DNA from: Micromonospora marina
GTDB taxonomy: Bacteria > Actinomycetota > Actinomycetes > Mycobacteriales > Micromonosporaceae
Length of the DNA stretch: 64,000 nt
Assembly (NCBI RefSeq): GCF_900091565.1
Contig: NZ_FMCV01000012.1
Location: forward strand, 1-64,000
Direction of reading: 5' to 3'
The position numbers and the translations under genes are program-made. This document shows, piece after piece, positions 54,911-63,420 of this stretch (within the stretch, counting starts at the first letter, position 1; each line of letters starts with the position of its first letter). The notes under the pieces are model-generated. The model worked only from the letters and a program-made list of their open reading frames with translations, was not told where the DNA came from and made no database searches.

Positions 54911-55474
54911 TTACTCCTCTGTACGGGTCAGTTGCGTCAGGCTCGCCCAACGCGGGTCGACCTGCTGATGGCTGTGGTCGGCCGGCAGATCGTCCCAGTG
55001 CACCCCGCAGTCGGGGCACAGGCCTGGGCAGTCCTCCCGGCAGAGCGGGTTGGTCGGCAGCGCCAGCACCACCGCGTCCCGCAACGCCGGCTCCAGGTCG
55101 ATCAGATCGCCCTGCATCCGGCCCACCTCGTCGGTGTCGGTCGTGTCGTCCGTGGTGCTGTTCTCGTACGCGTACAGCTCCTGGATCGTCACGGCCAACG
55201 AGTCGTCGATCTCGCGCAGGCAGCGCCCGCACTCGCCCTTGACGGGGCCAGTGACGGTCCCGGAGACGAGCACGCCCTCGGACACCGACTCCAACCTCAG
55301 GTCGAGGTCGAGGTCCGCGCCCTCCGGCACGCCGATCAACTCCACGCCGAGGTCCGCCGGTGCCGGCACGACCCGCTTGTGCGTACGCAACACGCCAGGT
55401 CGGCGCGGCAGTTCCCTCGTGTCGAGGACCAGCGGCGACCTGGGGTCGAGTGTGCTTGGCGAGTGTTTGGGCAT
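54911..55474 (-). CDS. DUF177 (YceD-like) metal-binding protein
   Basis: A 187-residue protein of the DUF177/YceD family, whose plant and bacterial members affect 23S rRNA processing and rRNA accumulation. It has two pairs of Cys: KGECGRCLREI and CREDCPGLCPDCGVHW, likely a zinc site. It begins MPKHSPSTLDPRSPLVLDTR. Always next to rpmF in most bacteria, as here. The ATG at 55474 lies 124 bases downstream of the SepIVA-like gene. Confidence 0.92.
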   Translation of the reverse strand: MPKHSPSTLDPRSPLVLDTRELPRRPGVLRTHKRVVPAPADLGVELIGVPEGADLDLDLRLESVSEGVLVSGTVTGPVKGECGRCLREIDDSLAVTIQELYAYENSTTDDTTDTDEVGRMQGDLIDLEPALRDAVVLALPTNPLCREDCPGLCPDCGVHWDDLPADHSHQQVDPRWASLTQLTRTEE

Positions 55475-55598
55475 AGTCAGACTCCGGCCGTTGAGAGGCC
55501 GACAAAGAAGGTTACCTGCCAGACGGGCGGACCGTCGAACCGGGGGTTCGCCTCCGGCTCGACGGCAGCCGGCTGTCGGCGACCGGCCCGTGCGCCGC

Positions 55599-56096
55599 TC
55601 AGAAGGGTAGCGGGCGGTCCGCCTCGTCCCCGGCGAAGGTGCCGATCTCACGCAGCGCGTGCATCTTGTCCCGGCCGCGCTCTATCGAGGCCAGCGCCCG
55701 GGTGAGGAACTGCTCGAAGTTCGCCAGCGCGGTGTCGACGTAGTCGTCCACCTCCTCGCGGAGGCGCTGCGCCTCGGCCCGCGCCTCGGCGATGATCCGC
55801 GCGCCCTCGTGCTCGGCCGAGACGGTGATCTCGTTGACCGAGACCAGGCGGGCGTGTTCCGCCTCACCCTCGCTGATGATCCGGTCGGCCTCCCGCTTGC
55901 CGGCCTCCATGATCTTGTCCCGCTCCTCCAGCAGCGCGGCGGCCCGGCGCAGGTCCGCGGGGAGCTCCGCGCGCAGCTCGTCGAGCGCGGCGATCATCTC
56001 GCCCCGGTCGACCATGCAGTTGTTGCGCGACATCGGGACGGAGCGGGCCTGCTCCACCATGGCGATCAGTTCGTCGATGCGATCGAGCGGGTCCAC
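55599..56096 (-). CDS. DivIVA-like septation protein (SepIVA-like)
   Basis: A 165-residue, strongly helical protein beginning MDPLDRIDELIAMVEQARSV, with coiled-coil stretches ALLEERDKIMEAGKREADRI and AEARAEAQRLREEVDDYVDT. In Mycobacterium the gene at this position (Rv2927c) encodes the septation regulator SepIVA, next to DUF177, rpmF and rnc, as here. This protein is shorter than SepIVA (~245 residues). Similar proteins are sometimes misannotated as ATP synthase subunit b. Gene-neighbour evidence is strong; direct function is inferred. GAGGT precedes the GTG start. Confidence 0.72.
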   Translation of the reverse strand: MDPLDRIDELIAMVEQARSVPMSRNNCMVDRGEMIAALDELRAELPADLRRAAALLEERDKIMEAGKREADRIISEGEAEHARLVSVNEITVSAEHEGARIIAEARAEAQRLREEVDDYVDTALANFEQFLTRALASIERGRDKMHALREIGTFAGDEADRPLPF

Positions 56097-56244
56097 CGGT
56101 ACCTCACTCCTGTCTTCGTCGGCCGCCCTCCATCATGCGGCCTGCACCGGTTCTCGGCGCTGCAGACATCATGTCGCGCCCGAGCCACATGCACCCCATC
56201 CGCCCCACTCGGCGCGTCGCTACCGCCCTCGCCGTTCTCCCGCC

Positions 56245-56264
56245 CCTCCCTCCGGGAAGGGAGG
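56245..56264 (-). terminator. Short hairpin after coaD
   Basis: CCTCCCT (56245-56251) pairs with AGGGAGG (56258-56264) directly beyond the coaD stop codon on the minus strand; the spacing and GC content suit a terminator. No U tract follows. Confidence 0.55.
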
Positions 56265-56741
56265 TTAGGGGCGGAGGCGGGTGGAGAGCTGGGCTCGGAC
56301 CAGGTCGGGGACGTGGGCGGAGATGTCGCCGCCCCACTTCGCCACGTCCTTGATCAGGCTGGAGGAGATGAACGAGTACAGCGGGTTGGTCGGCATGAAC
56401 AACGTCTCCACGCCGGCCAGGCCGATGTTCATCTGGGCCATCTGCAGCTCGTAGTCGAAGTCGCTCACCGCACGCAGGCCCTTGATCAGCACACTCGCCC
56501 GCTGCGCGCGGCAGAAGTCGACAAGCAGGCCCTGGAACGACTCCACCCGGACGTTGGCGTACGAGGCGGTCACCTCGCGGAGCATGGCGATCCGCTCCTC
56601 GACGGTGAACAGACCCTGCTTCGACTGGTTGACCAGCACTCCGACGATCACCTCGTCGAACAGCCGGCTGGCCCGGCCGATGATGTCGAGGTGTCCGTTG
56701 GTGACCGGGTCGAACGAGCCCGGGCAAACCGCACGTCTCAT
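56265..56741 (-). CDS. coaD: Phosphopantetheine adenylyltransferase
   Basis: CoaD adenylates 4'-phosphopantetheine in coenzyme A synthesis. The 158-residue enzyme has the nucleotidyltransferase motif CPGSFDPVTNGHLDIIGRAS (T/HxGH), LIKGLRAVSDFDYELQMAQM and ISSSLIKDVAKWGGDISAHV. The start ATG at 56741 overlaps the rsmD stop by four bases, a pairing conserved in actinobacteria. Confidence 0.96.
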   Translation of the reverse strand: MRRAVCPGSFDPVTNGHLDIIGRASRLFDEVIVGVLVNQSKQGLFTVEERIAMLREVTASYANVRVESFQGLLVDFCRAQRASVLIKGLRAVSDFDYELQMAQMNIGLAGVETLFMPTNPLYSFISSSLIKDVAKWGGDISAHVPDLVRAQLSTRLRP

Positions 56742-57301
56742 GATCGGCGACCGTACCAAAGAGTGGTCTCGCCGTAACGTCTGCTGCGCTCCGGAGTGAC
56801 ACCTTCCACCCACGTGACCGCTCCGGTACGGCTGGACCGCTCGACGATCACGAGGGCGTCCGGGGCGAGCCAGCCGCCGTCGACCAGCGCCGCCAGCATC
56901 GCGGTGATCTCGTCGTCCGGCACCGCGTACGGCGGATCGGCGAACACCACGTCGTACGGCCCGTCGGTGGGCCCGGCCGCCAGCACGCCGGCGACCTTGC
57001 CGGTGACCAGGCGCGCGGCCGGCGCGGCGCGGAGCGCGGCGATGTTCTCCCGGATGACCCGGGCGGCCCGCGCGTCGGACTCGACGAGCAGCACGTGGGC
57101 CGCGCCCCGGGACAGCGCCTCCAGACCGACCGCGCCGGAACCGGCGTACAGGTCGGCGAAGCGCGCCCCGTCCAGGTCGACGTGGGAGTGCACGGCGCTG
57201 AACAGCGCCTCGCGGACCCGGTCCGAGGTGGGCCGCGTGCCCGCACCTGGTGGCGCGGCGATCCGCCGGCCGCCGAGCGTGCCGGCCACGATCCGGGTCA
57301 C
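56738..57301 (-). CDS. rsmD: 16S rRNA (guanine966-N2)-methyltransferase
   Basis: RsmD methylates G966 of 16S rRNA. The 187-residue enzyme starts TRIVAGTLGGRRIAAPPGAG, then RPTSDRVREALFSAVHSHVD, has SAM motif FADLYAGSGAVGLEALSRGA and catalytic VVFADPPYAVPDDE (DPPY). Complete and of normal length. It is coupled to coaD. The next gene upstream, a serine hydrolase, interrupts the usual recG-rsmD order. Confidence 0.95.
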   Translation of the reverse strand: MTRIVAGTLGGRRIAAPPGAGTRPTSDRVREALFSAVHSHVDLDGARFADLYAGSGAVGLEALSRGAAHVLLVESDARAARVIRENIAALRAAPAARLVTGKVAGVLAAGPTDGPYDVVFADPPYAVPDDEITAMLAALVDGGWLAPDALVIVERSSRTGAVTWVEGVTPERSRRYGETTLWYGRRS

Positions 57302-57386
57302 CGTCGCTCCCTGCGCATGCCCCGACGCTACGCGACGCCCGGCCCGGTGACGCGTCGGCCACCCGGCCGCGCGGCCCTCCCGTGGA

Positions 57387-58331
57387 TCACCGCGCCTCGG
57401 GGCCGTCGAGCGCCGACGTGATCGTGGCCGGATCGACCTCGGCCCGGTTGGTCAGCAGGACGAGCCGCTGGTCGGAGTCGGGCAGCCAGGCTGCGAACGC
57501 CTTGTAGCCGCCGTTGTCCCCCGAGTGGTGCAGCGCCCACCGGCCGGCCAGCGGGCCGACGAAGAAGCCGTAGCCGTACGCCTCCCCGGGACGCCCGGTG
57601 GGCGCGTGCGGTGCGGTCATCGCCGTCACCGAGGCCGCGCCGAGCAGCCGGCCCCGGCGCGGTACGTCCAGCCAGGTGAGCAGGTCCGCAGCGGTGCACC
57701 AGACGTCGCCCGCGCCCATGCTGACGGTCGCCAGATCCCAGGACGGCACCGGCCGGTCACCCTCGTGCCCGACCGCCACGTCCGGCCGTCCGTCGCCCGC
57801 ACCGGCGAAGCTGCCCGTCATGCCCAGTGGCGTGAAGACCTCCTCGGCGAGGAACTCGGCGTACGGCCGGTCGGCTGCCCGCTCGACGGTCCGGGCCAGC
57901 AGCACGTAGCCGGGGCTGCTGTAGTGCCACCCGGCTCCGGGCCGGAACAGCGGCGGCAGCGCCGCGAACCGGTCGAGCAGTTCGTCCGGCTCGACCGGCC
58001 CGTGCAGGTCGACCGCCGGATACTCCTCCCAGTGGCCCAGGCCGGAGGTGTGGGTGAGCAAGTGGTGCAGCGTGATGCCGGACCATTCCGGCGGCGGCGT
58101 GCCGGGCAGCCACCGGGTGACGGGGTCGGTCAGGCGCAGTACGCCGCGTTCGGTGAGCAGCAGCACCGCCACCGCTGCCATCTGCTTGCTTATCGAGGCG
58201 ATCTGGAACCGGGTCGCCGGGGTGCACGGCCGGCCTGATGTCTCGTCGGCCGCCCCGGCGACCCGGTCCACGAGCAGTTCGTCACCTCGGGCCAGCAGCA
58301 GCGCACCGCGTTCGAGTGAGGGTGTCGACAT
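57387..58331 (-). CDS. Beta-lactamase-family serine hydrolase
   Basis: A 314-residue class C beta-lactamase/esterase-like protein. The catalytic motifs are FQIASISKQMAAVAVLLL (S-x-x-K), HYSSPGYVLLARTVE (Y-S-x in place of Y-x-N) and LHHSGDNGGYKAFAAW (H-S-G in place of K-T-G). No signal peptide or anchor is seen, so it is probably an intracellular peptidase or esterase. The start ATG at 58331 gives MSTPSLERGALLLARGDELL. It lies between recG and rsmD, where these are usually adjacent, suggesting insertion. Confidence 0.85.
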   Translation of the reverse strand: MSTPSLERGALLLARGDELLVDRVAGAADETSGRPCTPATRFQIASISKQMAAVAVLLLTERGVLRLTDPVTRWLPGTPPPEWSGITLHHLLTHTSGLGHWEEYPAVDLHGPVEPDELLDRFAALPPLFRPGAGWHYSSPGYVLLARTVERAADRPYAEFLAEEVFTPLGMTGSFAGAGDGRPDVAVGHEGDRPVPSWDLATVSMGAGDVWCTAADLLTWLDVPRRGRLLGAASVTAMTAPHAPTGRPGEAYGYGFFVGPLAGRWALHHSGDNGGYKAFAAWLPDSDQRLVLLTNRAEVDPATITSALDGPEAR

Positions 58332-58385
58332 CTGCGCGAGCCTAGGCACGCGACGCGCGTGCCGCCGCCCCGCCGCCCTCGCGCG

Positions 58386-60587
58386 TCAGCCCTTCTCCAG
58401 GTATTCGGCCCGTTCCTCGTCGACCAGCGCGGCGACCGACGCCGCCAGCGCCGGATGCCGGGCCAGATCCGGATCCTCCTCAACCAGTTCGATCGCCTCG
58501 GCCCGCGCGTCGCGGATCAGCTCGGTGTCGCGTCTCAGCGACAGCAGCCGCAGGTGTGAGCGCCGGCCGGACTGGGTCGCGCCCAGCACGTCGCCCTCCC
58601 GGCGCTGCTCCAGGTCGAGTTCGGCGAGCTTGAAGCCGTCGGTGGTGGAGGCGACCGCGTCCAGCCGCTCCCGCGCGGACGAGCCCTCGGCCGCCTCGGT
58701 GACCAGCAGGCAGAGGCCGGCGGCCGAGCCCCGGCCGACCCGGCCCCGCAACTGGTGGAGCTGGGAGACACCGAACCGGTCGGCGTCCAGCACGATCATC
58801 ACCGTCGCGTTCGGCACGTTCACGCCGACCTCGACCACAGTGGTCGCGACCAGCACGTCCAGCTCGCCGTCGGCGAACGCGCGCATCACCGCGTCCTTCT
58901 CGTCGGCCGGCAGCCGCCCGTGCAGCACCCCGATCCGCAGCCCGTGCAGCGGCCCCTCGGCCAGCAGCGGGGCCACCTCGGTCACGGCCAGCGGCGGGCG
59001 GCGGCCGTTGTCGTCCTCCCGCGGCGCCTCCTCGTCCGACACCGGCCCTTCTCCGATCCGCGGGCAGACCACGTACGCCTGGTGGCCCTTCGTGACCTCC
59101 TCGCGCAGCCGGCGCCAGGCCCGGTCGAGGAACGTCGGCTTCTCGGCGGCCGGGACCACGTGCGAGGCGATCGGCGAGCGGCCCTGCGGAAGCTGGGACA
59201 GCGTGGAGGTCTCCAGGTCGCCGTAGACGGTCATGGCCACCGTGCGCGGGATCGGGGTGGCCGTCATGACCAGCACGTGCGGCGGCTGCTCGGCCTTGGC
59301 GCGCAACGCGTCGCGCTGCTCCACACCGAAGCGGTGCTGCTCGTCCACCACCACCAGGCCGAGGTCGTGGAAGTCGACGCCCTCGTAGAGCAGGGCGTGC
59401 GTGCCGAGCACGATGCCGGCGCGGCCCTCGGCCACCTCGGCCAGCGCCCGGCGCCGGGCCGCCGCGCCCAGCGAGCCGGTGATCAGCTCCACCCGCGTGG
59501 CGTCGTCGGCGGCACCCAGCTCACCGGCCCGGCCGAGCGGGCCGAGCAGATCGAGGATGCCCCGGTGGTGCTGGGCGGCGAGCACCTCGGTCGGGGCCAG
59601 CAGCGCGGCCTGCCCACCGGCGTCGACCACCTGGAGCATGGCGCGCAACGCCACCACCGTCTTGCCGGAACCCACCTCGCCCTGGAGCAGCCGGTGCATC
59701 GGGTGCGGCCGGGCCAGGTCGGCGGCGATCTCCCGCCCGACGACCTGCTGGCCGGAGGTCAGCTCGTACGGCAGCCGGGCGTCGAACGCGTCCAGCAGGC
59801 CGCCCGCCGCCGCGGGCCGGGCCAGCGCCGGCGACGCCGCCGCCCGGTGCTTGCGCTGCACCAGCGTGAGCTGCACGGCGAACGCCTCGTCCCACTTCAG
59901 CCGGCGGCGGGCCCGGTAGAGCGCCTCCTTGCTGGTCGGACGGTGGATCTCGCGCAGCGCGGTGCCGATGCCGGCCAGGTTGCGGGTGGCCCGCACGGTG
60001 GCCGGCAGCGGATCCTCGGGCGGGGTGAACGTGTCGAGCACGACGCGGACGCAGCGGGCGATCACCCACGTCGGCACCGCCGCCGCGGCCGGGTAGACCG
60101 GGATCAGCGCCCCGGCGAACTCCTCGACCTCCTCGTTGGCCGCCGCCTCGCCCTCGCCGCCCTCGCCGAGCAGGACGTACTCCGGGCCGTTGAGCTGGCG
60201 CTTGCCCCGGAACTCGGTCACCTTGCCGGCGAACAGCCCCCACCGGCCGGGCCGTAGCTCCCGTTCCCGCCACGCCTGGTTGCCGAAGAACGTGCAGGTG
60301 AGCACGCCGCCGGAGCCGTCGCCGACGGTGACCTCCAGCAGGTTGCCGCGCCGCTGGCGCATCGGGCGGACCGCGGTGCGCTGCACCTGGGCGAGCACTG
60401 TGACCTGCTCTCCCACGTCCAGCGAGCGGATGTCGGTGTGCTCGCCGCGCTCGTCGTACCGGCGCGGGAAGTGGTAGATCAGGTCGCCCGCGGTGTGCAG
60501 GTCCAGATGCCCGGCCAGCGCCTTCGCGGTGCGCTCGCCGACCAGCTTCTTCAGCGGCGTGTCCACGGTGGCCGCTTCTCCGGTCAT
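58386..60587 (-). CDS. recG: ATP-dependent DNA helicase RecG
   Basis: RecG reverses and restarts stalled forks. The 733-residue protein has the N-terminal wedge/OB domain (LLEVTVGDGSGGVLTCTFFG), Walker A GEVGSGKTVVALRAMLQVVD, the DExH-type box VVVDEQHRFGVEQRDALRAK, and C-terminal motif LHQLRGRVGRGSAAGLCLLV. Intact. The 3' end leads to the serine hydrolase; upstream, its start overlaps the DAK2-protein stop by four bases. Confidence 0.96.
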   Translation of the reverse strand: MTGEAATVDTPLKKLVGERTAKALAGHLDLHTAGDLIYHFPRRYDERGEHTDIRSLDVGEQVTVLAQVQRTAVRPMRQRRGNLLEVTVGDGSGGVLTCTFFGNQAWRERELRPGRWGLFAGKVTEFRGKRQLNGPEYVLLGEGGEGEAAANEEVEEFAGALIPVYPAAAAVPTWVIARCVRVVLDTFTPPEDPLPATVRATRNLAGIGTALREIHRPTSKEALYRARRRLKWDEAFAVQLTLVQRKHRAAASPALARPAAAGGLLDAFDARLPYELTSGQQVVGREIAADLARPHPMHRLLQGEVGSGKTVVALRAMLQVVDAGGQAALLAPTEVLAAQHHRGILDLLGPLGRAGELGAADDATRVELITGSLGAAARRRALAEVAEGRAGIVLGTHALLYEGVDFHDLGLVVVDEQHRFGVEQRDALRAKAEQPPHVLVMTATPIPRTVAMTVYGDLETSTLSQLPQGRSPIASHVVPAAEKPTFLDRAWRRLREEVTKGHQAYVVCPRIGEGPVSDEEAPREDDNGRRPPLAVTEVAPLLAEGPLHGLRIGVLHGRLPADEKDAVMRAFADGELDVLVATTVVEVGVNVPNATVMIVLDADRFGVSQLHQLRGRVGRGSAAGLCLLVTEAAEGSSARERLDAVASTTDGFKLAELDLEQRREGDVLGATQSGRRSHLRLLSLRRDTELIRDARAEAIELVEEDPDLARHPALAASVAALVDEERAEYLEKG

Positions 60588-62227
60588 TCGACCCCCACCA
60601 GGAGCGGATAGTGCGGCTGCCCGCCCTCGTACGCCTGCACCTCGACGAACGGCCAGGCCCCCTCCACGTACGCGCGGACCCGGTCGGCCAGCCCGGCCGG
60701 CGCGTCCGCGCCGCAGAGCAGCGTGACCAGCTCGCCACCACCGCCGAGCATCCGGTCGACCACGGCGGTGCAGGTGTCGACCAGATCCTGCCCGATCAGG
60801 TGCACCTCACCCTCGACCAGGGCCAGCACGTCACCCGGGCGGGCCGGACCGGCGACGGTGAGCGACTCCCGGGCGGCGTGGCAGACCTCTGCGTACCGGC
60901 AGGCTCCGGCGGCCTCGGCCATCGCGATCACGTCGTCCTCGAAGCGCCGCTTCGGGTCGCGTACGGCCAGTGCCGCGAGCGCCTGCACCGGTGAACGGGT
61001 CGGCACCACGCTCACCTTCACGCCGAGGCCGTGCGCCTCCCTGGCCGCCGCGCTCGCCACCGACTGGGTGTTCGGGTCGTTGGGCAGCACCACCACCCGG
61101 GCTGCGCCGGTGGCCCGGATCGCGTCGAGCAGCTCGCCCGTGGACGGGTTGGCGGGCACCACCACGGCGCCCTCGGCGGCGAACAGCTCCGCGATGCCCG
61201 CGCCGGTGGCCACCACCACGGCGGCCCGCCTCTCGGGCAGCCGCGCCTGCGGCCCCGGCACCGGCGCACCCTGGTCGGCGAAACGGGTCACGGTGATCCG
61301 GTGCGGGCGGCCGGCGACCACGCCCGCCTCGACCGCCGCCCCGATGTCGTTGACGTGCACGTGCACGTTCCAGGTGCCGGCGCCGTCCCCGACGACCGCC
61401 AGCGAGTCGCCCAGCGTGGACAGCTCGGCGCGCAGCCGGGCCACCGCCTCGTCGTCTGCGTCGAGCAGGTACTGCACCTCGTAGGCGTACACGTCGGAGC
61501 CGCTCTCCCGCACGGCGGTGACCGGCGCGGGGCGGGCGGGCGGCGCGGGCGCCGGCTGCGCCGGGCTCTCCCCGGTGACCACCTCGACCAGCGCGTCCAG
61601 CAGCAGGCACAGGCCGCGCCCGCCGGCGTCGACGACGCCCGCGCGGGCCAGCTCCGGCAACTGCTCGGGGGTACGCGCCAGCGCGTGCGCCGCCGCCTCG
61701 GCCGCGGCCCGGGCCACGGCCCGCAGGTCGTCGCTGTCCGTCCGGCGGGCCGCGTGCGCCGCGGCGGCGACCACGCTCAGCAGCGTGCCCTCGACCGGCC
61801 GGGCGACGGCGGCGTACGCGGCGGCGCTGGCGTCGGCCAGCGCGTCGGCGAACTGCCGGCCGCGCACCGCGGGCACGGCGGCGAGTGTGTCGGCGAGACC
61901 GCGCAGGATCTGCGAGAGGATCACGCCGGAGTTGCCGCGTGCTCCGAGCAGCGCGCCCCGGGCCATCAACCGCAGCGCGTGCCCGTGCGGGGTGTGCCCG
62001 TCGTCGGGGAGGGTGCCGAGGTCCATCGCCAGGGCCTGCTGGGCCGAGGTGAACGTGAGCACCAGGTTGGTGCCGGTGTCGCCGTCGGGCACCGGATAGA
62101 CGTTCAGCTCGTCGATCTCGCCCTGGTGGGCCCGGAGGGCGGTCAGCCCGCTCGCGCACCAGCGGCGCACCGCTGCGGCGTCGAGGGTCTCCAGCACGTC
62201 GGGAAGCCTACTGGCGTACACCGACAC
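60584..62227 (-). CDS. DAK2-domain (FakA-like) fatty acid kinase subunit
   Basis: A 547-residue protein with the DhaL/DAK2 kinase domain first (NVYPVPDGDTGTNLVLTFTS; RGNSGVILSQILRGLADTLA) and the FakA-like C-terminal domain after ~residue 300. FakA works with FakB to phosphorylate exogenous fatty acids. The DGDTGTNL motif binds ATP-Mg. In Gram-positive bacteria this gene sits between rpmB and recG, exactly as here. A GTG a few codons downstream (VLETLDAAAVRRW) is an alternative start. Overlaps recG by four bases. Confidence 0.9.
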   Translation of the reverse strand: MSVYASRLPDVLETLDAAAVRRWCASGLTALRAHQGEIDELNVYPVPDGDTGTNLVLTFTSAQQALAMDLGTLPDDGHTPHGHALRLMARGALLGARGNSGVILSQILRGLADTLAAVPAVRGRQFADALADASAAAYAAVARPVEGTLLSVVAAAAHAARRTDSDDLRAVARAAAEAAAHALARTPEQLPELARAGVVDAGGRGLCLLLDALVEVVTGESPAQPAPAPPARPAPVTAVRESGSDVYAYEVQYLLDADDEAVARLRAELSTLGDSLAVVGDGAGTWNVHVHVNDIGAAVEAGVVAGRPHRITVTRFADQGAPVPGPQARLPERRAAVVVATGAGIAELFAAEGAVVVPANPSTGELLDAIRATGAARVVVLPNDPNTQSVASAAAREAHGLGVKVSVVPTRSPVQALAALAVRDPKRRFEDDVIAMAEAAGACRYAEVCHAARESLTVAGPARPGDVLALVEGEVHLIGQDLVDTCTAVVDRMLGGGGELVTLLCGADAPAGLADRVRAYVEGAWPFVEVQAYEGGQPHYPLLVGVE

Positions 62228-62313
62228 GCGCCGGGGTCGTCCGCCGCGTGTCCGCCCCGGCCGACGTACCGGCCGGCCCGCCGGTACGCTGGGTGGGCTC
62301 GCGAAAGGGCCGG

Positions 62314-62343
62314 TTGGGCGTACCGACTGTCATCGGGTAACCT
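62314..62343 (+). promoter_or_regulatory. Putative sigma70-type promoter of rpmB
   Basis: TTGGGC (62314-62319) and TAACCT (62338-62343) are 18 bases apart, in the gap between rpmB and the divergent DAK2-protein gene, leaving a leader of about 60 bases. Match is moderate: four of six at -35 and four of six at -10. Confidence 0.45.
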
Positions 62344-62407
62344 GACCAGGTTGCCCGGGCAGCGCCTGGCGGCGACCTCATGAACGTTTCAATCCCAGGA
62401 GTATCCC

Positions 62408-62599
62408 GTGGCTAGCGTGTGCGACGTCTGTGGCAAGGGGCCGGGCTTCGGCCACAACGTGTCCCACTCGCACCGGCGGACCAACCGCCGCTGGAACCCG
62501 AACATCCAGTCGGTGCGTACCCCGGCCGGTGGTGGCACCACCAAGAAGTTGCAGGTCTGCACCTCGTGCATCAAGGCCGGCAAGGTCACCCGCGCCTGA
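62408..62599 (+). CDS. rpmB: 50S ribosomal protein L28
   Basis: A 63-residue L28. It reads [20 protein letters not shown], then [10 protein letters not shown] and [16 protein letters not shown]; the two Cys pairs form a zinc-binding (C+) paralogue, the form expressed when zinc is sufficient. AGGAG lies six bases before the GTG start. Divergent from the DAK2/recG unit. A hairpin follows 31 bases after the stop. Confidence 0.96.
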   Translation: MASVCDVCGKGPGFGHNVSHSHRRTNRRWNPNIQSVRTPAGGGTTKKLQVCTSCIKAGKVTRA

Positions 62600-62629
62600 C
62601 GCGGTAGCGCCACCGGAACATCGTCGGTC

Positions 62630-62658
62630 GCCGGCGGATCCCTTCGGGTTCCGCCGGC
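62630..62658 (+). terminator. Terminator after rpmB
   Basis: GCCGGCGGATCCC and GGGTTCCGCCGGC pair over 13 bp with a single mismatch around a TTC loop, 31 bases after the rpmB stop. Confidence 0.75.
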
Positions 62659-62717
62659 TTCTGTCGTGCCCGGCTTCTGTCGTGCCCGGCTTCTGTCGTG
62701 CCCGGCTTCCGTCGTCC
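62655..62717. repeat. 16-bp tandem repeat downstream of rpmB
   Basis: CGGCTTCTGTCGTGCC occurs three times without change (62655-62670, 62671-62686, 62687-62702) and once degenerate (62703-62717). The first copy overlaps the 3' arm of the terminator hairpin. No spacer sequence is present, so it is not a CRISPR array. Confidence 0.9.
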
Positions 62718-62864
62718 CGAGCGACCCGCCGCGCGCACCGGCTGGTATCGGCCGACCCGCCCCGCACCCCTGACCGACCGTACGGCGACCGCCGCGTTCC
62801 AGCCGGTAAGGGTGCTGCTGAGCCGGCCGTCCGGTTCCGGCGCGAGCCGCGGGGAGGGTGACCG

Positions 62865-63420
62865 GTGGACCTCGACCTGGGTCGCGAGCAACTGGTGGTG
62901 GCGGGCGCGTCGTTCGGCTCGCTGAGCTGGTTCGACCAGGAGCTGCCGCCCGGCGGCGTGGTGCTGGTCGAGGAGCCGGACGTGATCGCCCGCCGCGACC
63001 TGGCCCGGTTCGCCGAGCGGCTGCCGATGATCGGGCGGCTCGTCGCGGCCGAGTACCAGACCGGCTTCGACCCGGATGCCCTGCTCGCCCGCGAGCCCGG
63101 CCTCGCCGACGCGCGGCTGGTCCTGCCCGGCCTGGAGTACGCGGTCGGTGCCACCGCCCGGCTCGCCGAGCGCCTCGGCCCTGCTGCACAGCGAAATGGA
63201 TCCTCGCCGACGGCGTGCCGACGCTGGTGGAGTGCCGACGCTGGTGGAGTGCGCGGCCCGGATGCCCGGCGACATGATCACCGCGCTCATCTCGATCGCC
63301 TACGGGCGGGACGTCATCGAGGCGTACCTGCGGATCCTGCGCGGCGAACGGCCGGCGCTGCCGGCGCGGGCGACCGGCGCGCGCCGCGCCGCACGCGCGA
63401 TCCGCATCTCGGTCGGCTAG
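62865..63420 (+). pseudogene. Decayed ATP-grasp ligase gene
   Basis: GTG at 62865, after GGGGAGGG, opens MDLDLGREQLVVAGASFGSL and continues in frame to about 63178 (ARLAERLG), matching an ATP-grasp N-terminus. The frame then changes: the C-terminal part (ALLHSE, later GVPTLVECAARMPGDMITAL and SIAYGRDVIEAYLRI) is in another frame and ends at 63420. The central ATP-grasp fold, about 150-200 residues in relatives, is missing. The insertions at 63200-63250 are described in the findings. The 3' end touches the GNAT gene. Confidence 0.75.

Noticed and set aside
62655..62717. Possible CRISPR array
   Set aside because: Units are head-to-tail with no spacers, and no cas genes are in the window.
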